Of a stretch of DNA of 64,000 nucleotides, positions 17,065 to 26,807 are shown piece by piece. Positions within the stretch are counted from its first letter, which is position 1. Each line of letters begins with the position of its first letter. The translations under genes and the position numbers were made by a program. Source of the stretch: Bacteroidales bacterium (lineage in GTDB: Bacteria > Bacteroidota > Bacteroidia > Bacteroidales > Tenuifilaceae); the NCBI GenBank assembly GCA_016931855.1, contig JAFGDZ010000028.1, forward strand, positions 1 through 64,000, in the 5' to 3' direction. The notes beneath the pieces are model-generated. The model was not told where the DNA came from, searched no databases, and was given only the letters and a program-made list of their open reading frames with translations.

Positions 17065-19344
17065 TTACAAAAGTGAAATCAGATACTGGTAGTGTAACCC
17101 ATTTTGGCCTCCCCGCTTAGCTAGCTTTTGCAGGCGTTGCTTTGTTTTTTGAAGCTGAGCATAGGCTGCGCTGGCCGTTACAGCATCGGCAGCTACCTTT
17201 GAAGCATCGTCGGGCGACGCAATTTTTGCAAGATTCTTTAGAGATAAGATGTAAACCACCTGAAGCCCTTTTTGGTATGGGGTGTTGGGTTTTGTATCTA
17301 GAATAAGCTCGTCCAAATCGTGCAGATACTCGGTAAGGGAGTAATCACTGTTAGGGTTAGCAGTGCTAGCAAATATTCTTGGTATAATTAAATTGCTTAG
17401 CAGCGCTTGTGTAACCTCAGCCTGACGCTTAAGAATATTGTCGGTTTGCGAACCAATTGCCGCTGTTAGCTTAACTTGGTCTAAATATGTGGGCGCATTA
17501 AATAGATGATTAACAGCAAAGCGTAGCGCCTCTTTTTGCTTCGCCTTATCCACTGGTATATAGCGCGTACGCTCCTGGTTTAGCGGACCATAAACGGTGT
17601 ACGTTCCTCCTAGGTACGACATGGATAGGGATATGTACCTATAGTACTGCTTAAGCAGCGCATCGTAGCGATCCTCAATATCCGAGGTTTTCCCCCCATA
17701 CTGTAGCGTCCACTCAACCAAATTGGTTAGAAGCACTTGCGTGTTCTCTATACCTCTGGCTGAAGACCTTAACACATCGTTGCCCAAGGATTCGGTTTGC
17801 GCCGAAGGATCTGGCGATATGGCCGAGGTAATAAAGGGCGAGAATAGGTACATGGGGTCATCTGACTTCGACTTAAGCAATGAGTCCAGAGCCGCAACCT
17901 CATCGGCAGGAGTTTTTGCATTGTGCAAATAGATGTAACCATACTCCACCGAAAGGAAGTCGAAGGCACCTAGCATTGGAGGGGTTAGCTTTACTCCGCG
18001 TTCCAAATCGCCTGGCTCGGCAATGTGGTTAAACCTTGCGTAGTCCATTATGGAAGCCGTTGTGCCATACTTTTGAGTAAACGATGGCGAACGTAGCGAA
18101 TCGGTAGGGTACGCGTAAGAGCTCTTTAGGTTGTGCTGCAATCCCAGTACGTGTCCAATTTCGTGGGCAATGGCGTACCTAATCATTTCGCCCATAAAAT
18201 CTGGCTCATACACCAAGGCTCTTGCCCGTGGATCAACAACCCCAGTTTGCATAAAGCGCCACTTGTTAATTAGCTCAACCACGTTATTCCACCAAAGCAC
18301 CTCGCCATTAATAATCTCGCCGCTTCTAGGATCTGTCCATATCTGCCCTGCGGCATTTGCTTCGTCAACAGGCAGATACCTAATAACGTTGGTTTTAATA
18401 TCGTAAGGATCGAAATTGGGATCGTTCTCTGGAAAATCCTTAGCAACAACCACGTTTTTAAATCCAATCTTTTCAAAAGCTTTGTTCCAAACCTCTATAC
18501 CCTGCTTTATGTAAGGTATCCAATCCTTTGGGAAGTAGGGTTCAACATAAAAAACTAGCTGCTTTTGTGGTTCAACCAGCTCGCCAGCCCTGTGTTTTGC
18601 CATATCGACAGGAGCAGGCTCAATTCTCCACCGTGAGATGTACTGATTGTTTGATATTGGCTTACCACTTGCAAATGCTTTCCGCTTGAAATTTTGATAA
18701 CCAACACGTTCATCGTCGAGCCTATACCTTAGAGGCTCTTTGGGTAGCTGCAGTAAAAAGTACTGAACGGTAATGGTAAAAGTCTCCTTTCCACCCAAGA
18801 ACTCATAGTAGGTTCTGATATTTACCCTATCGGTGTGCTGCTTAACAAATTGCAGCTCCGAGAGCTTGCTATCTAACTTCCCTTTCTTAACGTTATCGGG
18901 TAAGGGCCATGCAAGCTGAACCTCGTTGGAGAAATATTTAGTTGCGTCAATAATAGAAGCGCTATTGGCACTGTTTCTAGATTCGATATCGAAATACTCA
19001 ACACCACCCACCTTCATGTTTCTTACTAAAGGCTCCTTAATAGGATCATTACTATCAACGTCAACAAAGTTGTTGATCTCCTTAATTACGATTAGATTAT
19101 TGCGTTTGGCAAACCTAATAAGCACAGGTTCACTCCTCATTTGTCCTGCAGAGTAAACCTTTGCCGATGGAGCGCTGATATCAACAATGCGCGAGCCGAA
19201 TAGGATGTCTTGCCCCAGCAATGAATCTGGAATCTCAAATTTATACTTAGAACCGCTCTTGATAACCCTTATAAACGATCCCTGACTAAAAGTAGGAATA
19301 GCGGTAAGGGAAAGCAGTAGCAGCAATGCCAATCGTTTTAGCAT
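17065..19344 (-). CDS. Exported zinc metalloprotease of the metzincin type (DUF5117/DUF5118 family)
   Basis: A 759-residue secreted or surface protein with a signal peptide (1-20). The N-terminal half matches the DUF5118/DUF5117 Bacteroidetes architecture and the catalytic core has H394-E-I-G-H398-x5-H404 (HEIGHVLGLQH), the metzincin zinc site, and a Met-turn at SIMDYARF (M433). A lysine/alanine-rich helical region forms the C terminus. It would cut extracellular proteins and feed the neighbouring dipeptidyl-peptidase. A 111-base gap containing a perfect 16-bp hairpin separates it from the upstream lipoprotein gene, and 26 bases separate it from the S46 gene. Confidence 0.85.
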   Translation of the reverse strand: MLKRLALLLLLSLTAIPTFSQGSFIRVIKSGSKYKFEIPDSLLGQDILFGSRIVDISAPSAKVYSAGQMRSEPVLIRFAKRNNLIVIKEINNFVDVDSNDPIKEPLVRNMKVGGVEYFDIESRNSANSASIIDATKYFSNEVQLAWPLPDNVKKGKLDSKLSELQFVKQHTDRVNIRTYYEFLGGKETFTITVQYFLLQLPKEPLRYRLDDERVGYQNFKRKAFASGKPISNNQYISRWRIEPAPVDMAKHRAGELVEPQKQLVFYVEPYFPKDWIPYIKQGIEVWNKAFEKIGFKNVVVAKDFPENDPNFDPYDIKTNVIRYLPVDEANAAGQIWTDPRSGEIINGEVLWWNNVVELINKWRFMQTGVVDPRARALVYEPDFMGEMIRYAIAHEIGHVLGLQHNLKSSYAYPTDSLRSPSFTQKYGTTASIMDYARFNHIAEPGDLERGVKLTPPMLGAFDFLSVEYGYIYLHNAKTPADEVAALDSLLKSKSDDPMYLFSPFITSAISPDPSAQTESLGNDVLRSSARGIENTQVLLTNLVEWTLQYGGKTSDIEDRYDALLKQYYRYISLSMSYLGGTYTVYGPLNQERTRYIPVDKAKQKEALRFAVNHLFNAPTYLDQVKLTAAIGSQTDNILKRQAEVTQALLSNLIIPRIFASTANPNSDYSLTEYLHDLDELILDTKPNTPYQKGLQVVYILSLKNLAKIASPDDASKVAADAVTASAAYAQLQKTKQRLQKLAKRGGQNGLHYQYLISLL

Positions 19345-19372
19345 AGTAGTTATGAAATTATGATTAGTTTAA

Positions 19373-19443
19373 AATTAGGTAACAAGGCTCCTAGCAAAAC
19401 AACAAACCGAACAGATACAATTAAATGGCCTTGTTACCTAATT
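19373..19443 (-). other. Perfect 16-bp inverted repeat (long-loop hairpin) inside the operon
   Basis: AATTAGGTAACAAGGC (19373-19388) and its exact reverse complement (19428-19443) enclose a 39-base loop, between the Calx-beta-like lipoprotein gene and the metzincin gene. On the minus strand the second arm is followed by TTTTAAAC, a weak terminator-like run. It may be a partial terminator, a processing site setting different levels for the downstream peptidases, or a regulator site. Confidence 0.75.
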
Positions 19444-19455
19444 ATTTACGTAAGT

Positions 19456-20940
19456 TTAAAGGCGTGGGTAAAGCCTATAAGTGACCTTATAGAAATCGCC
19501 ATCCTTAACTACATCAAGACCTACAGGGAAGTTCTTCATAAAATAAGGAGAATTGCTCTTATACCATGCCTCGAAAATGATCTCTGGCTCAGCAAGGGTA
19601 AAGTCATAAGTACCCTCAAGCTTATCCAACCAAACCTCAACGGTATGGAAGGTAGCCACGGTGCTGTTAGCAAGAACACCATTGGTTGCCTTTGAGTCTA
19701 TATGCCAAGGTTTCTGTGTGTTTGCTCCAAGTTCCCAGTTATCTTTAAGTATAAGATTTGCTGTAAACTTTTGTCTTGGGGCTGTAACTGTACCTTTAGT
19801 TGCATCCTTACCATTTGCAACAAAACGAAGCAAACTATCAGATGGAGAGAAATACCTAGTGGCACGAGCAGCACCATAATCGGCAATAACGGTATCGGAA
19901 ACAAACCTTAACATATCAGCAAGCCTTAGCACATCACCGCCAACAGAATTAGCCAAACAGTCAAAAGCCGATATGAAACTCATGTTCCTAAAGGATTTAA
20001 GGTAATTCCCCTTATTGGGGTTAGCCGCAACGTTTAGGGCAATTTTACCATCCCACAAACGCTCAACATTACGTATTTGCTGATAAACCTGATATCCGTT
20101 TCCACCTTGTAGCGCAGGAACCACCAAGATTGAAGCAAAATCAACGGTAGGGTCACCTGCCTCTAGGGTAAGTGCTCCTGCAGTCTCAGATATTGCAACT
20201 TTTTTAGGGTCGGCAGGAACAAGTCTTAATGATATCTCCTTATTAAAACCAGCTTCGTCCTTTTTTAAAATGGTAAGCTCAACCTCATACGATGTAACAC
20301 CCTTTGGAAATGTAAATGATGATCCAGAGGCATTGTTTAAAAGAAAATCGGTTCCAAAAGCCATATCACCAGTAACCTCTAATGACAGTACCGCATCGTA
20401 AGCTAAAGCCTCACTAGACACTAGCTGCAACTTTATAGTCTCAGCATTATATGGGTTAGTGAATACGCTAGCTGTGCTACCAAAACCAATTTGAGGAAGT
20501 ATAATCTCCTTGGTTAGCTTAACGGTTATTTTATTGGTAAGCTGTGGGTTAATTGAATAATCGGTACCAGGAGCCAACAGAATAACAATGGTAAGCTCAG
20601 AATCCCAAATATTCTGGTTAAGAATGGTAATTGGAATAATGCCTTCGGTATCGCCCTTTTTAAGGGTAATTTCCTTTGAAGGAATGGTGTAGTGCTCATT
20701 CTCCACTGCTGTACCCGATACGCTAAGCTTAACGGGAATGTCCTTGTACGCTGCTGACGAAAGCTGAAGCTTTACATCGTAGGAACTATTGTCATCGGTA
20801 TTCACTGCTATTTGAGCCGTTTCAAAAGAAATTACAGGAGGGGTATTCTCCAATTCATCTTTTGTACATGAGTTGTTGAAAATCATTGCACCTATAGCAA
20901 CAAAGGCTATGGTCAATGATCGTCTAAGGGTAAAATTCAT
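19456..20940 (-). CDS. Lipoprotein with tandem Calx-beta-like domains
   Basis: A 494-residue surface or periplasmic lipoprotein; the signal sequence ends at C25 (IFNNSC). Two beta-sandwich repeats are evident at about 34-150 and 150-265 (VSGTAVENEHYTIPSKEITLKKGDTEGIIPITILN and FGTDFLLNNASGSSFTFPKGVTSYEVELTIL), the style of Calx-beta/DUF4843-like domains. The C-terminal half is a separate domain of unknown type. The gene begins 12 bases after the DUF6850 gene in the array and is therefore expected to act with the TonB receptor as an outer-surface binding partner. Confidence 0.65.
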   Translation of the reverse strand: MNFTLRRSLTIAFVAIGAMIFNNSCTKDELENTPPVISFETAQIAVNTDDNSSYDVKLQLSSAAYKDIPVKLSVSGTAVENEHYTIPSKEITLKKGDTEGIIPITILNQNIWDSELTIVILLAPGTDYSINPQLTNKITVKLTKEIILPQIGFGSTASVFTNPYNAETIKLQLVSSEALAYDAVLSLEVTGDMAFGTDFLLNNASGSSFTFPKGVTSYEVELTILKKDEAGFNKEISLRLVPADPKKVAISETAGALTLEAGDPTVDFASILVVPALQGGNGYQVYQQIRNVERLWDGKIALNVAANPNKGNYLKSFRNMSFISAFDCLANSVGGDVLRLADMLRFVSDTVIADYGAARATRYFSPSDSLLRFVANGKDATKGTVTAPRQKFTANLILKDNWELGANTQKPWHIDSKATNGVLANSTVATFHTVEVWLDKLEGTYDFTLAEPEIIFEAWYKSNSPYFMKNFPVGLDVVKDGDFYKVTYRLYPRL

Positions 20941-20952
20941 AGTTTTGGGGAA

Positions 20953-22539
20953 TTAAAGGGTTAGTAATCCTATGGCAAGTCCAAATACATGCCAGTTGTA
21001 TGAATTGCTAGCAAACATGTTTTCTCCGTAAATACGAGCGTAGCCTGTCATAGCACCTCTGCCGGCAAATACAAGGGGGAAGTTATAGGTAATAGCGCCC
21101 CCTACTTGAGCAGTACTGCGCTTGTAGTACTCCAAATCGGGAGTCAGAATAAGATCAGATACCTCGGATGTGTTAGCCAAATCCAGCTCTGCATCAAGGT
21201 TTATTCCCCCTTTTGCATAAGAGGAAATCTCAATAGAGTGAGAGCGCCGATCTAATAGTAAATAAGAGCCACTTATACCTGCACACGCAACACTTGCACT
21301 ATATGTTGATGTGGGTAAATAGTAAGTATTGCTAAACGATGAGTACGAAGCATCTATACCAAGACTCCACTTGGTTTCGTGCCCATTCTGTTTCAGCCCA
21401 TAAGTTTTCCAAGACAGATCCAAATTGTAGGTTTCAGTAACAAATCTATTCTTGTAGATATAATCAGTAACCCAATATTCAGAGGATGTGCCTGTAGCAG
21501 GATCAAGAATCGTAAACAATGACTGCCTATACTCATCGGCCGCACCATTGCTGTACTTTGCAGCTAAAACTGCGTTGTGAACAAAGCGGTTTGATTTAAT
21601 CAGTACGCTTGTTAATAAGTTATATCCAAAGGAGTTGAACGAACCTGGCGATTGTTTCTTCTCGCCAGCAGTTTCCTGCCATTGTAAATCTACACCCCCA
21701 GAAACAAGTACGTTTACCGCATCATTTGTATAGTTGTACTGAACTGCCGAGCCTATAAAATCACTTTCAAACTGTCGTCTAAACCCCTTGTAACCACCTA
21801 CATTGCTAGTAAAATTCTGAAGCCCCCAAAAGGTGTAGTACTTTAAGTTTGGGTCTGTTTGAACTGTTGTAATACTAGGCATTTTCTCTTTTTGAAACCT
21901 GTAGTATAAATTTGCTCCAAGCTTACTATTTGCTGATACTTTATAGGTAACAGATGGAACTATATTATAATCGAGCAGATACGTTCTGGTGCGTGGGTCA
22001 CGCTGCCTTGATACATCTAGAACTTCATAGTTTGATGATAAGCCATAGGTAAATCGACCTATTGTGTCGGTATATACCTTAAGGGTTAGCCCAATTTGCT
22101 GGCTATCGTAATCGCCCTTAACGCTGCTTCCCATTATGTAAGGATTCGAGTTGTTTGTATTTACAACATCGGACCAAGCTCTATTTTGCTCAATAAACTT
22201 GTTAAAATGGAAGCTCCCCCTTGCAAATAGCCTTTTGTTAAAGCTACGGTATCCCTCGGAGTAAAAGCGTATGCCATTAAGCCCATCGCCTTCCTGCGCC
22301 CTATGGTGGTTCCCTCCAGAGAAGTACTTCTCAAAGGTGGTAAAGCCACCCTTGTTCACATTGGCAAAGGCTAATCCCGCTGCATTGTCGGTATTAATCC
22401 AGTGCTGCATTACCACCTGAAGGTTTCGCTGGTTAATACTTGGAGTTATGGCTACCGAGTCAACTTTTTGCGAGTAAAGGGGCTGAGATAGAACTATAAA
22501 TGCAATAAGAGAAATAAACCTATTCATACTACTGCTCAA
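20953..22539 (-). CDS. DUF6850-family outer membrane beta-barrel protein
   Basis: A 528-residue protein with a signal peptide (about 1-24) and alternating aromatic/hydrophobic beta strands to the end, typical of an outer membrane barrel. The neighbourhood DUF4876-DUF6850 behind a TonB receptor fits the known Bacteroidetes arrangement. Function is not known. Its start overlaps the end of the DUF4876 gene by 11 bases, implying coupled translation, and the two products probably work together. The assignment to DUF6850 is by context and overall look. Confidence 0.65.
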   Translation of the reverse strand: MSSSMNRFISLIAFIVLSQPLYSQKVDSVAITPSINQRNLQVVMQHWINTDNAAGLAFANVNKGGFTTFEKYFSGGNHHRAQEGDGLNGIRFYSEGYRSFNKRLFARGSFHFNKFIEQNRAWSDVVNTNNSNPYIMGSSVKGDYDSQQIGLTLKVYTDTIGRFTYGLSSNYEVLDVSRQRDPRTRTYLLDYNIVPSVTYKVSANSKLGANLYYRFQKEKMPSITTVQTDPNLKYYTFWGLQNFTSNVGGYKGFRRQFESDFIGSAVQYNYTNDAVNVLVSGGVDLQWQETAGEKKQSPGSFNSFGYNLLTSVLIKSNRFVHNAVLAAKYSNGAADEYRQSLFTILDPATGTSSEYWVTDYIYKNRFVTETYNLDLSWKTYGLKQNGHETKWSLGIDASYSSFSNTYYLPTSTYSASVACAGISGSYLLLDRRSHSIEISSYAKGGINLDAELDLANTSEVSDLILTPDLEYYKRSTAQVGGAITYNFPLVFAGRGAMTGYARIYGENMFASNSYNWHVFGLAIGLLTL

Positions 22540-23764
22540 GATTTAAAAGGTTGGGGTTTTGGTAATCTCTAGGAGTTGGCCCATTAATCACCACAAAATC
22601 TTCGCTACTGTTGTTGGTATCCTGCAAGTAAACCCTATTGTTACCAAGTCTGCATACCTTACGCTCAACCGACTCGTTAACAAATCCTGTTGAAGCCGAA
22701 ATACACACAAAGCCAACATCAATAAAATTTTGAAGCCGTTTAAGCCCCATGTTTGAGCCACTTACTGCTTCATTCTTAAGCACCTCAATGCCATCTATAA
22801 CCGTACCAACGGGAACTTGCCTAAACCGTTCACTTGAAGAGCTTCCTGGAATGTTAACTTCTGGCCAACTCAGCACGTCCTGGTCGGTTTCAAAAAGGAA
22901 TACTCCGTTAGGTCCACCTGTTAGTAAATTAAAGTACTTTGTTGACGTTGATGTGGAGTACATGGGAAGGGAAAGAACATCGGGATTGCCCATTCCATCA
23001 TAATCCTTAACCTCAAAATCGGCATTGGATAAATCCACAGAGTTGGCTGCGCTAAGGGTATGATTTCTTGCGCTACGAGCTGCAATAACAATACTCTGCC
23101 CCGGATAAACAGGAAAATCGGTTCCGCTACCAGGAAATTTGCATATCTGCCTAGCATGAATATATTCAGGATTATCAATTGCTAAGAAAACAGCTGGGTT
23201 TCTAGACTCGGTTAGGGCTATGTACTTTCCATCTATATAAACAATTTCGTCGGAGTTGTTAAACACCTCTACAAACTGATCCGATGAGTAGCTCCTATTT
23301 AAATTATCCTTAGTTCCAGAATAGTAAATCTTAGAAATAACCAAGTCCTTTAGTACTAAACCCTCTAGAACAATGCTTAAATCTTCCGATGAGTATATAG
23401 GCGTGTTGGGTAAAGTACCTTTTACCAGCACTTTTGCTCTATCCTCCAAACTAATTGGTTCATCAAGTAACTCCTTGTACTGTGCACCAGTTAGCTCCCA
23501 GCATGTATTAATGGTATACACATCTGGGATTATATTCGGAATCTCAACAACACCCGCCTCGTTTGTACAACACGTATAGGTTACATTCTGGTTGGAGAGC
23601 ACAATCTCCCTGTTATTGTACTTTATATCTGGCTTAAAGTTTAAAGGAAGCACAGTAGCTATGCGAACATTTTTTATGCATTGGGGCTCCTCCCTGTCAC
23701 ATCCAAAAATTAGCAACAGAAGGGCTGCAAGAATGCTAGTTATTCCTATCCTTTTCATGCTCAA
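22529..23764 (-). CDS. DUF4876-family lipoprotein
   Basis: A 411-residue lipoprotein; lipobox LIFG-C22. The N-terminal part (about 30-130) is a carboxypeptidase-regulatory-like beta fold (FKPDIKYNNREIVLSN...VEIPNIIPDVYTI). The central LKDLVISKIYYSGTK...DQFVEVFNNSDEIVYIDGKYIALTES segment is characteristic of DUF4876 and resembles a lamin-tail-like beta-sandwich. No enzymatic motif is seen. It is the gene immediately downstream of the TonB receptor (6-base gap) and could be its extracellular lid or ligand-binding partner. Confidence 0.75.
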   Translation of the reverse strand: MSMKRIGITSILAALLLLIFGCDREEPQCIKNVRIATVLPLNFKPDIKYNNREIVLSNQNVTYTCCTNEAGVVEIPNIIPDVYTINTCWELTGAQYKELLDEPISLEDRAKVLVKGTLPNTPIYSSEDLSIVLEGLVLKDLVISKIYYSGTKDNLNRSYSSDQFVEVFNNSDEIVYIDGKYIALTESRNPAVFLAIDNPEYIHARQICKFPGSGTDFPVYPGQSIVIAARSARNHTLSAANSVDLSNADFEVKDYDGMGNPDVLSLPMYSTSTSTKYFNLLTGGPNGVFLFETDQDVLSWPEVNIPGSSSSERFRQVPVGTVIDGIEVLKNEAVSGSNMGLKRLQNFIDVGFVCISASTGFVNESVERKVCRLGNNRVYLQDTNNSSEDFVVINGPTPRDYQNPNLLNLEQ

Positions 23765-23770
23765 AACAGG

Positions 23771-26700
23771 TTATATTTTAACTGAAAATTCCATTCCAAA
23801 AGCAAAAGTGTTGGCATTCCGCTCTATTGGAGTACTGGACACATTTGATGTTTGCAGTGGCGTGTAGAAAAAAAGATTACTGGTATAGAACGAAAGCCGC
23901 ATATTCTTGGCAATGTCCTTTGTAAGCCTTGCGCTAATAAGCCAAACAGGGGGCATTGTAGTGGGACGTGTCTCCTTTGGATCAAGAATCTGATCTGATA
24001 GCAATATGTCCTTTATCCTGTAGTTAGGATCGGCTAACATCTCCTCCGTTATCTTATGGTAGCTTAAATCGGTATCGAGCCAACCAATGGGTACCTTTCT
24101 TTGGTTTGTTGATACGCTGTATGTGTACCAAATTACCTGTGCGTTTAGCGAAGCCACCATTCGCATTTGCGGTATGCTGTAAACGGCTCTTAGCACACTG
24201 CTAAACCTACGCTGTATGCTCTTTTGCAATCCGCTAGGATACTCCAACTTAAAGGGAGGGGTGTTTGGGGCACCCTGACCGTAAACCGATGATGGGGGTA
24301 TTCCAATAGGACTTTTGTAGTTTGGTCCTGTAGTCCACGATTTGGACTCCATGTATGCCCCACTTAAGTAAAACTGAGTCCGAAGGCTCTTTACCTGACC
24401 CAAGTAAAATTCAAACTCTAATCCCCTATCGTTGCTTGCTTGGGTATTACCCGTCAAACCTGAAGAGGTAAACACTGTATCAACTCTGGCCGGATTACTC
24501 CAATCTATAACTGGCTTTGAGTCAGGAATAACAATTATACCATTGCCTACAGTATAGAAATTGGAGTAGTAGATTTGGGGCTGAGAATAACTTCCAAAGC
24601 CGCCCTTCATTCTATCGTTATAAGCAACAACAGAAAAGGTCATACCATTGGGCAACTTGATGTCAAAACCTAACTCCGACTTAGTATTTGTGGTATTATC
24701 AAGGCTTTTATTGCGAAGAATAGTGTTAATATATGTGTGATAAACTACCAACTGCTGACTGGGATTAGAGTGCAGATACTGTGCAACCAACCTATCTGAG
24801 TAATTTGGCTCTGGGTAAAGATGAGAAAGCCCTGGAGTTTTTGAGTTCTGCCCCCAACCGCCCCTAAGCTCTAGCCACTTATTCACTTTAAACGAGGCGT
24901 TTAACCTTGGCGATAGCGACGAAACCTGCTCAGCAAGTCCCGGCTGTTGCATTCCATATCGTACCCCCGCTTGCAATCGGAACTGCCTATTCTCAGAAAA
25001 ATCAACAGTTACGTTATCCTCAAAGTATGCCGAGAGCTGATTAAGCTGTGGAATATTGTAGTATGGTCTTGGGCGCCCGTTGCTATTGGGTCTAATTGGC
25101 ATAGCATCGTTGTTGTTGTAAAAGCCACGCGCATTATTTTGATCCAGCTTATACTCAACCCCCATATTGAAACGCTGCCTAAACTTTTTAAAGTTTAAGT
25201 AGAAACCGTTTCCCACCTTGGCAAAAATAGAAAAGGGCTCTGACTCGGTTCCACCAGAAGCTCTGTATGAAGAACTTAAATAGGGAACCTCAGCATAACC
25301 ACTAGTAAGGGATGTAATAATAGGAAGTCCTCCATCGGCTGATACAGTGGTTGAAGAGGTAGACTCGTTAAGAGATTGGCTTACACCAAACGAGTAGGAA
25401 AGAGTTCTCATTAGTAACTTATTTACGCTAACCTTACCATTATGGCTAAAACGTAGTGTTAGCGATTTTTGATTAACTTCTGTTCCCTCGATGATAGCAT
25501 CGGGGTCATCCCCTTTAAAATCCAAAAGGTTACTAACGTTTATCTTTGTATTTGTGTACCAAATCTTTTTAATGGTTTTGGTATAGGTAACACCACCCGT
25601 TATGCGGTCGAATGATGATGTCTTTTGGCGAGGATCACCCCACGACTGGGCGTAGTCGATATTAGCATTCAGACTACCCCTGCGCCCCTTAAGCTTCCAT
25701 CCCTTGCTAAGTGATGTGTTAAACGTTTCGGGGTTAATCTTGGCTCTTATCTCTAATGGAGAATAGCCCGCTTTGGTGTTAACAATAACAGCACCCGAGG
25801 CTAAATCGCCATACTCGGCAGAGGGGATTCCTCTTATCACCTCTATGGATTCAATATTATCGGCACCAATCTCACGTAAATCAACACCAGTACCTCCTGT
25901 TGATGTAGCGCCAATTTTACCGTTAAGCGATGCATTATCGGAAATAGGCACACCATCAACAACAACAGAAGTTCCAAATGCGTTATTTTCACTATCGGTA
26001 TTCAGCGTCCTTATGGTAACCTTTTCCGATGAGGTTAAGTTGGCTGCACCAGTCATAAGCTGCCCAGGAATTAGCTGCATTACATCCATTAAGCTGGTAG
26101 CCTGAAGGTGATCCATCGCTTGCCTCCCTATGGTTGAACTGGTTGATGTTCCCGCTGCACTAGCTCTAGCAACAACAGTTATCTCCTCCAAAGCAAGTGA
26201 TGTTTCGGTTAGCTTAATATCTATCTCCATATCGCCAGAAACAACTATGGTTTGCGAGTAAGGCTCGTAGCCAAGCATCTGAGTCTCCAACTTTGCTTTA
26301 CCAGTAGGAATATTCTGGAGCGTGGCATAGCCCTTTTCATCATATACAGTAGCATAGGACTCATAGGCCTTTATCATTACCACTGCACCAATAAGGGGAT
26401 CTTTTGATGATTTATCGGTTATTTTTACCTTAAGTTCGTACCCCTTAGGCTTTGCTGTGGGTTGCGGTTGCTTGGGCTTGGGTTGTGGAACCTTTATTAA
26501 AAGGATTACCCTATCGCTTATTTCAAAGGTATAACCGGAATTCTCCAGTACCTTTTTCAGCACAACGCTCACATCAACATTGCTACCCGTGTAGCTAATG
26601 CCCTTAATCTCTTTTATTTTATCATCCTTGAAAAGGTAGCCCAAGCCTGTTTGGCTCTTTATTTGAACCAAACACTCCTCTATTGATGCATTCTCTAATT

Positions 26701-26797
26701 TTATTGACTTTATAGTTTGCGATTTAACTACAAAAGAGAACGATGAAAAGCCTAAAACTAAAGACAATAAAAACAAATACCTGCAAAGCCTCTTCAT
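23771..26797 (-). CDS. TonB-dependent receptor with N-terminal signalling (STN) domain
   Basis: A 1008-residue outer membrane receptor. After a signal peptide (1-27) come an STN/secretin domain (about 30-105: IEECLVQIKSQTGLGYLFKDDKIKEI), a proline-rich linker (PQPKPKQPQPTAKP), a carboxypeptidase-regulatory domain (about 120-205), the plug (about 215-330, with VVDGVPISDNASLNG and IESIEVIRGIPSAEYGDLASG) and a 22-strand barrel. The STN domain is the part that touches FecR in cell-surface signalling. The gene follows fecR by 10 bases, so the receptor is both gatekeeper and sensor of the unit. The transported ligand cannot be read from the sequence; the operon suggests a peptide. Confidence 0.9.
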   Translation of the reverse strand: MKRLCRYLFLLSLVLGFSSFSFVVKSQTIKSIKLENASIEECLVQIKSQTGLGYLFKDDKIKEIKGISYTGSNVDVSVVLKKVLENSGYTFEISDRVILLIKVPQPKPKQPQPTAKPKGYELKVKITDKSSKDPLIGAVVMIKAYESYATVYDEKGYATLQNIPTGKAKLETQMLGYEPYSQTIVVSGDMEIDIKLTETSLALEEITVVARASAAGTSTSSTIGRQAMDHLQATSLMDVMQLIPGQLMTGAANLTSSEKVTIRTLNTDSENNAFGTSVVVDGVPISDNASLNGKIGATSTGGTGVDLREIGADNIESIEVIRGIPSAEYGDLASGAVIVNTKAGYSPLEIRAKINPETFNTSLSKGWKLKGRRGSLNANIDYAQSWGDPRQKTSSFDRITGGVTYTKTIKKIWYTNTKINVSNLLDFKGDDPDAIIEGTEVNQKSLTLRFSHNGKVSVNKLLMRTLSYSFGVSQSLNESTSSTTVSADGGLPIITSLTSGYAEVPYLSSSYRASGGTESEPFSIFAKVGNGFYLNFKKFRQRFNMGVEYKLDQNNARGFYNNNDAMPIRPNSNGRPRPYYNIPQLNQLSAYFEDNVTVDFSENRQFRLQAGVRYGMQQPGLAEQVSSLSPRLNASFKVNKWLELRGGWGQNSKTPGLSHLYPEPNYSDRLVAQYLHSNPSQQLVVYHTYINTILRNKSLDNTTNTKSELGFDIKLPNGMTFSVVAYNDRMKGGFGSYSQPQIYYSNFYTVGNGIIVIPDSKPVIDWSNPARVDTVFTSSGLTGNTQASNDRGLEFEFYLGQVKSLRTQFYLSGAYMESKSWTTGPNYKSPIGIPPSSVYGQGAPNTPPFKLEYPSGLQKSIQRRFSSVLRAVYSIPQMRMVASLNAQVIWYTYSVSTNQRKVPIGWLDTDLSYHKITEEMLADPNYRIKDILLSDQILDPKETRPTTMPPVWLISARLTKDIAKNMRLSFYTSNLFFYTPLQTSNVSSTPIERNANTFAFGMEFSVKI

Positions 26798-26807
26798 ATA
26801 GAAACAA

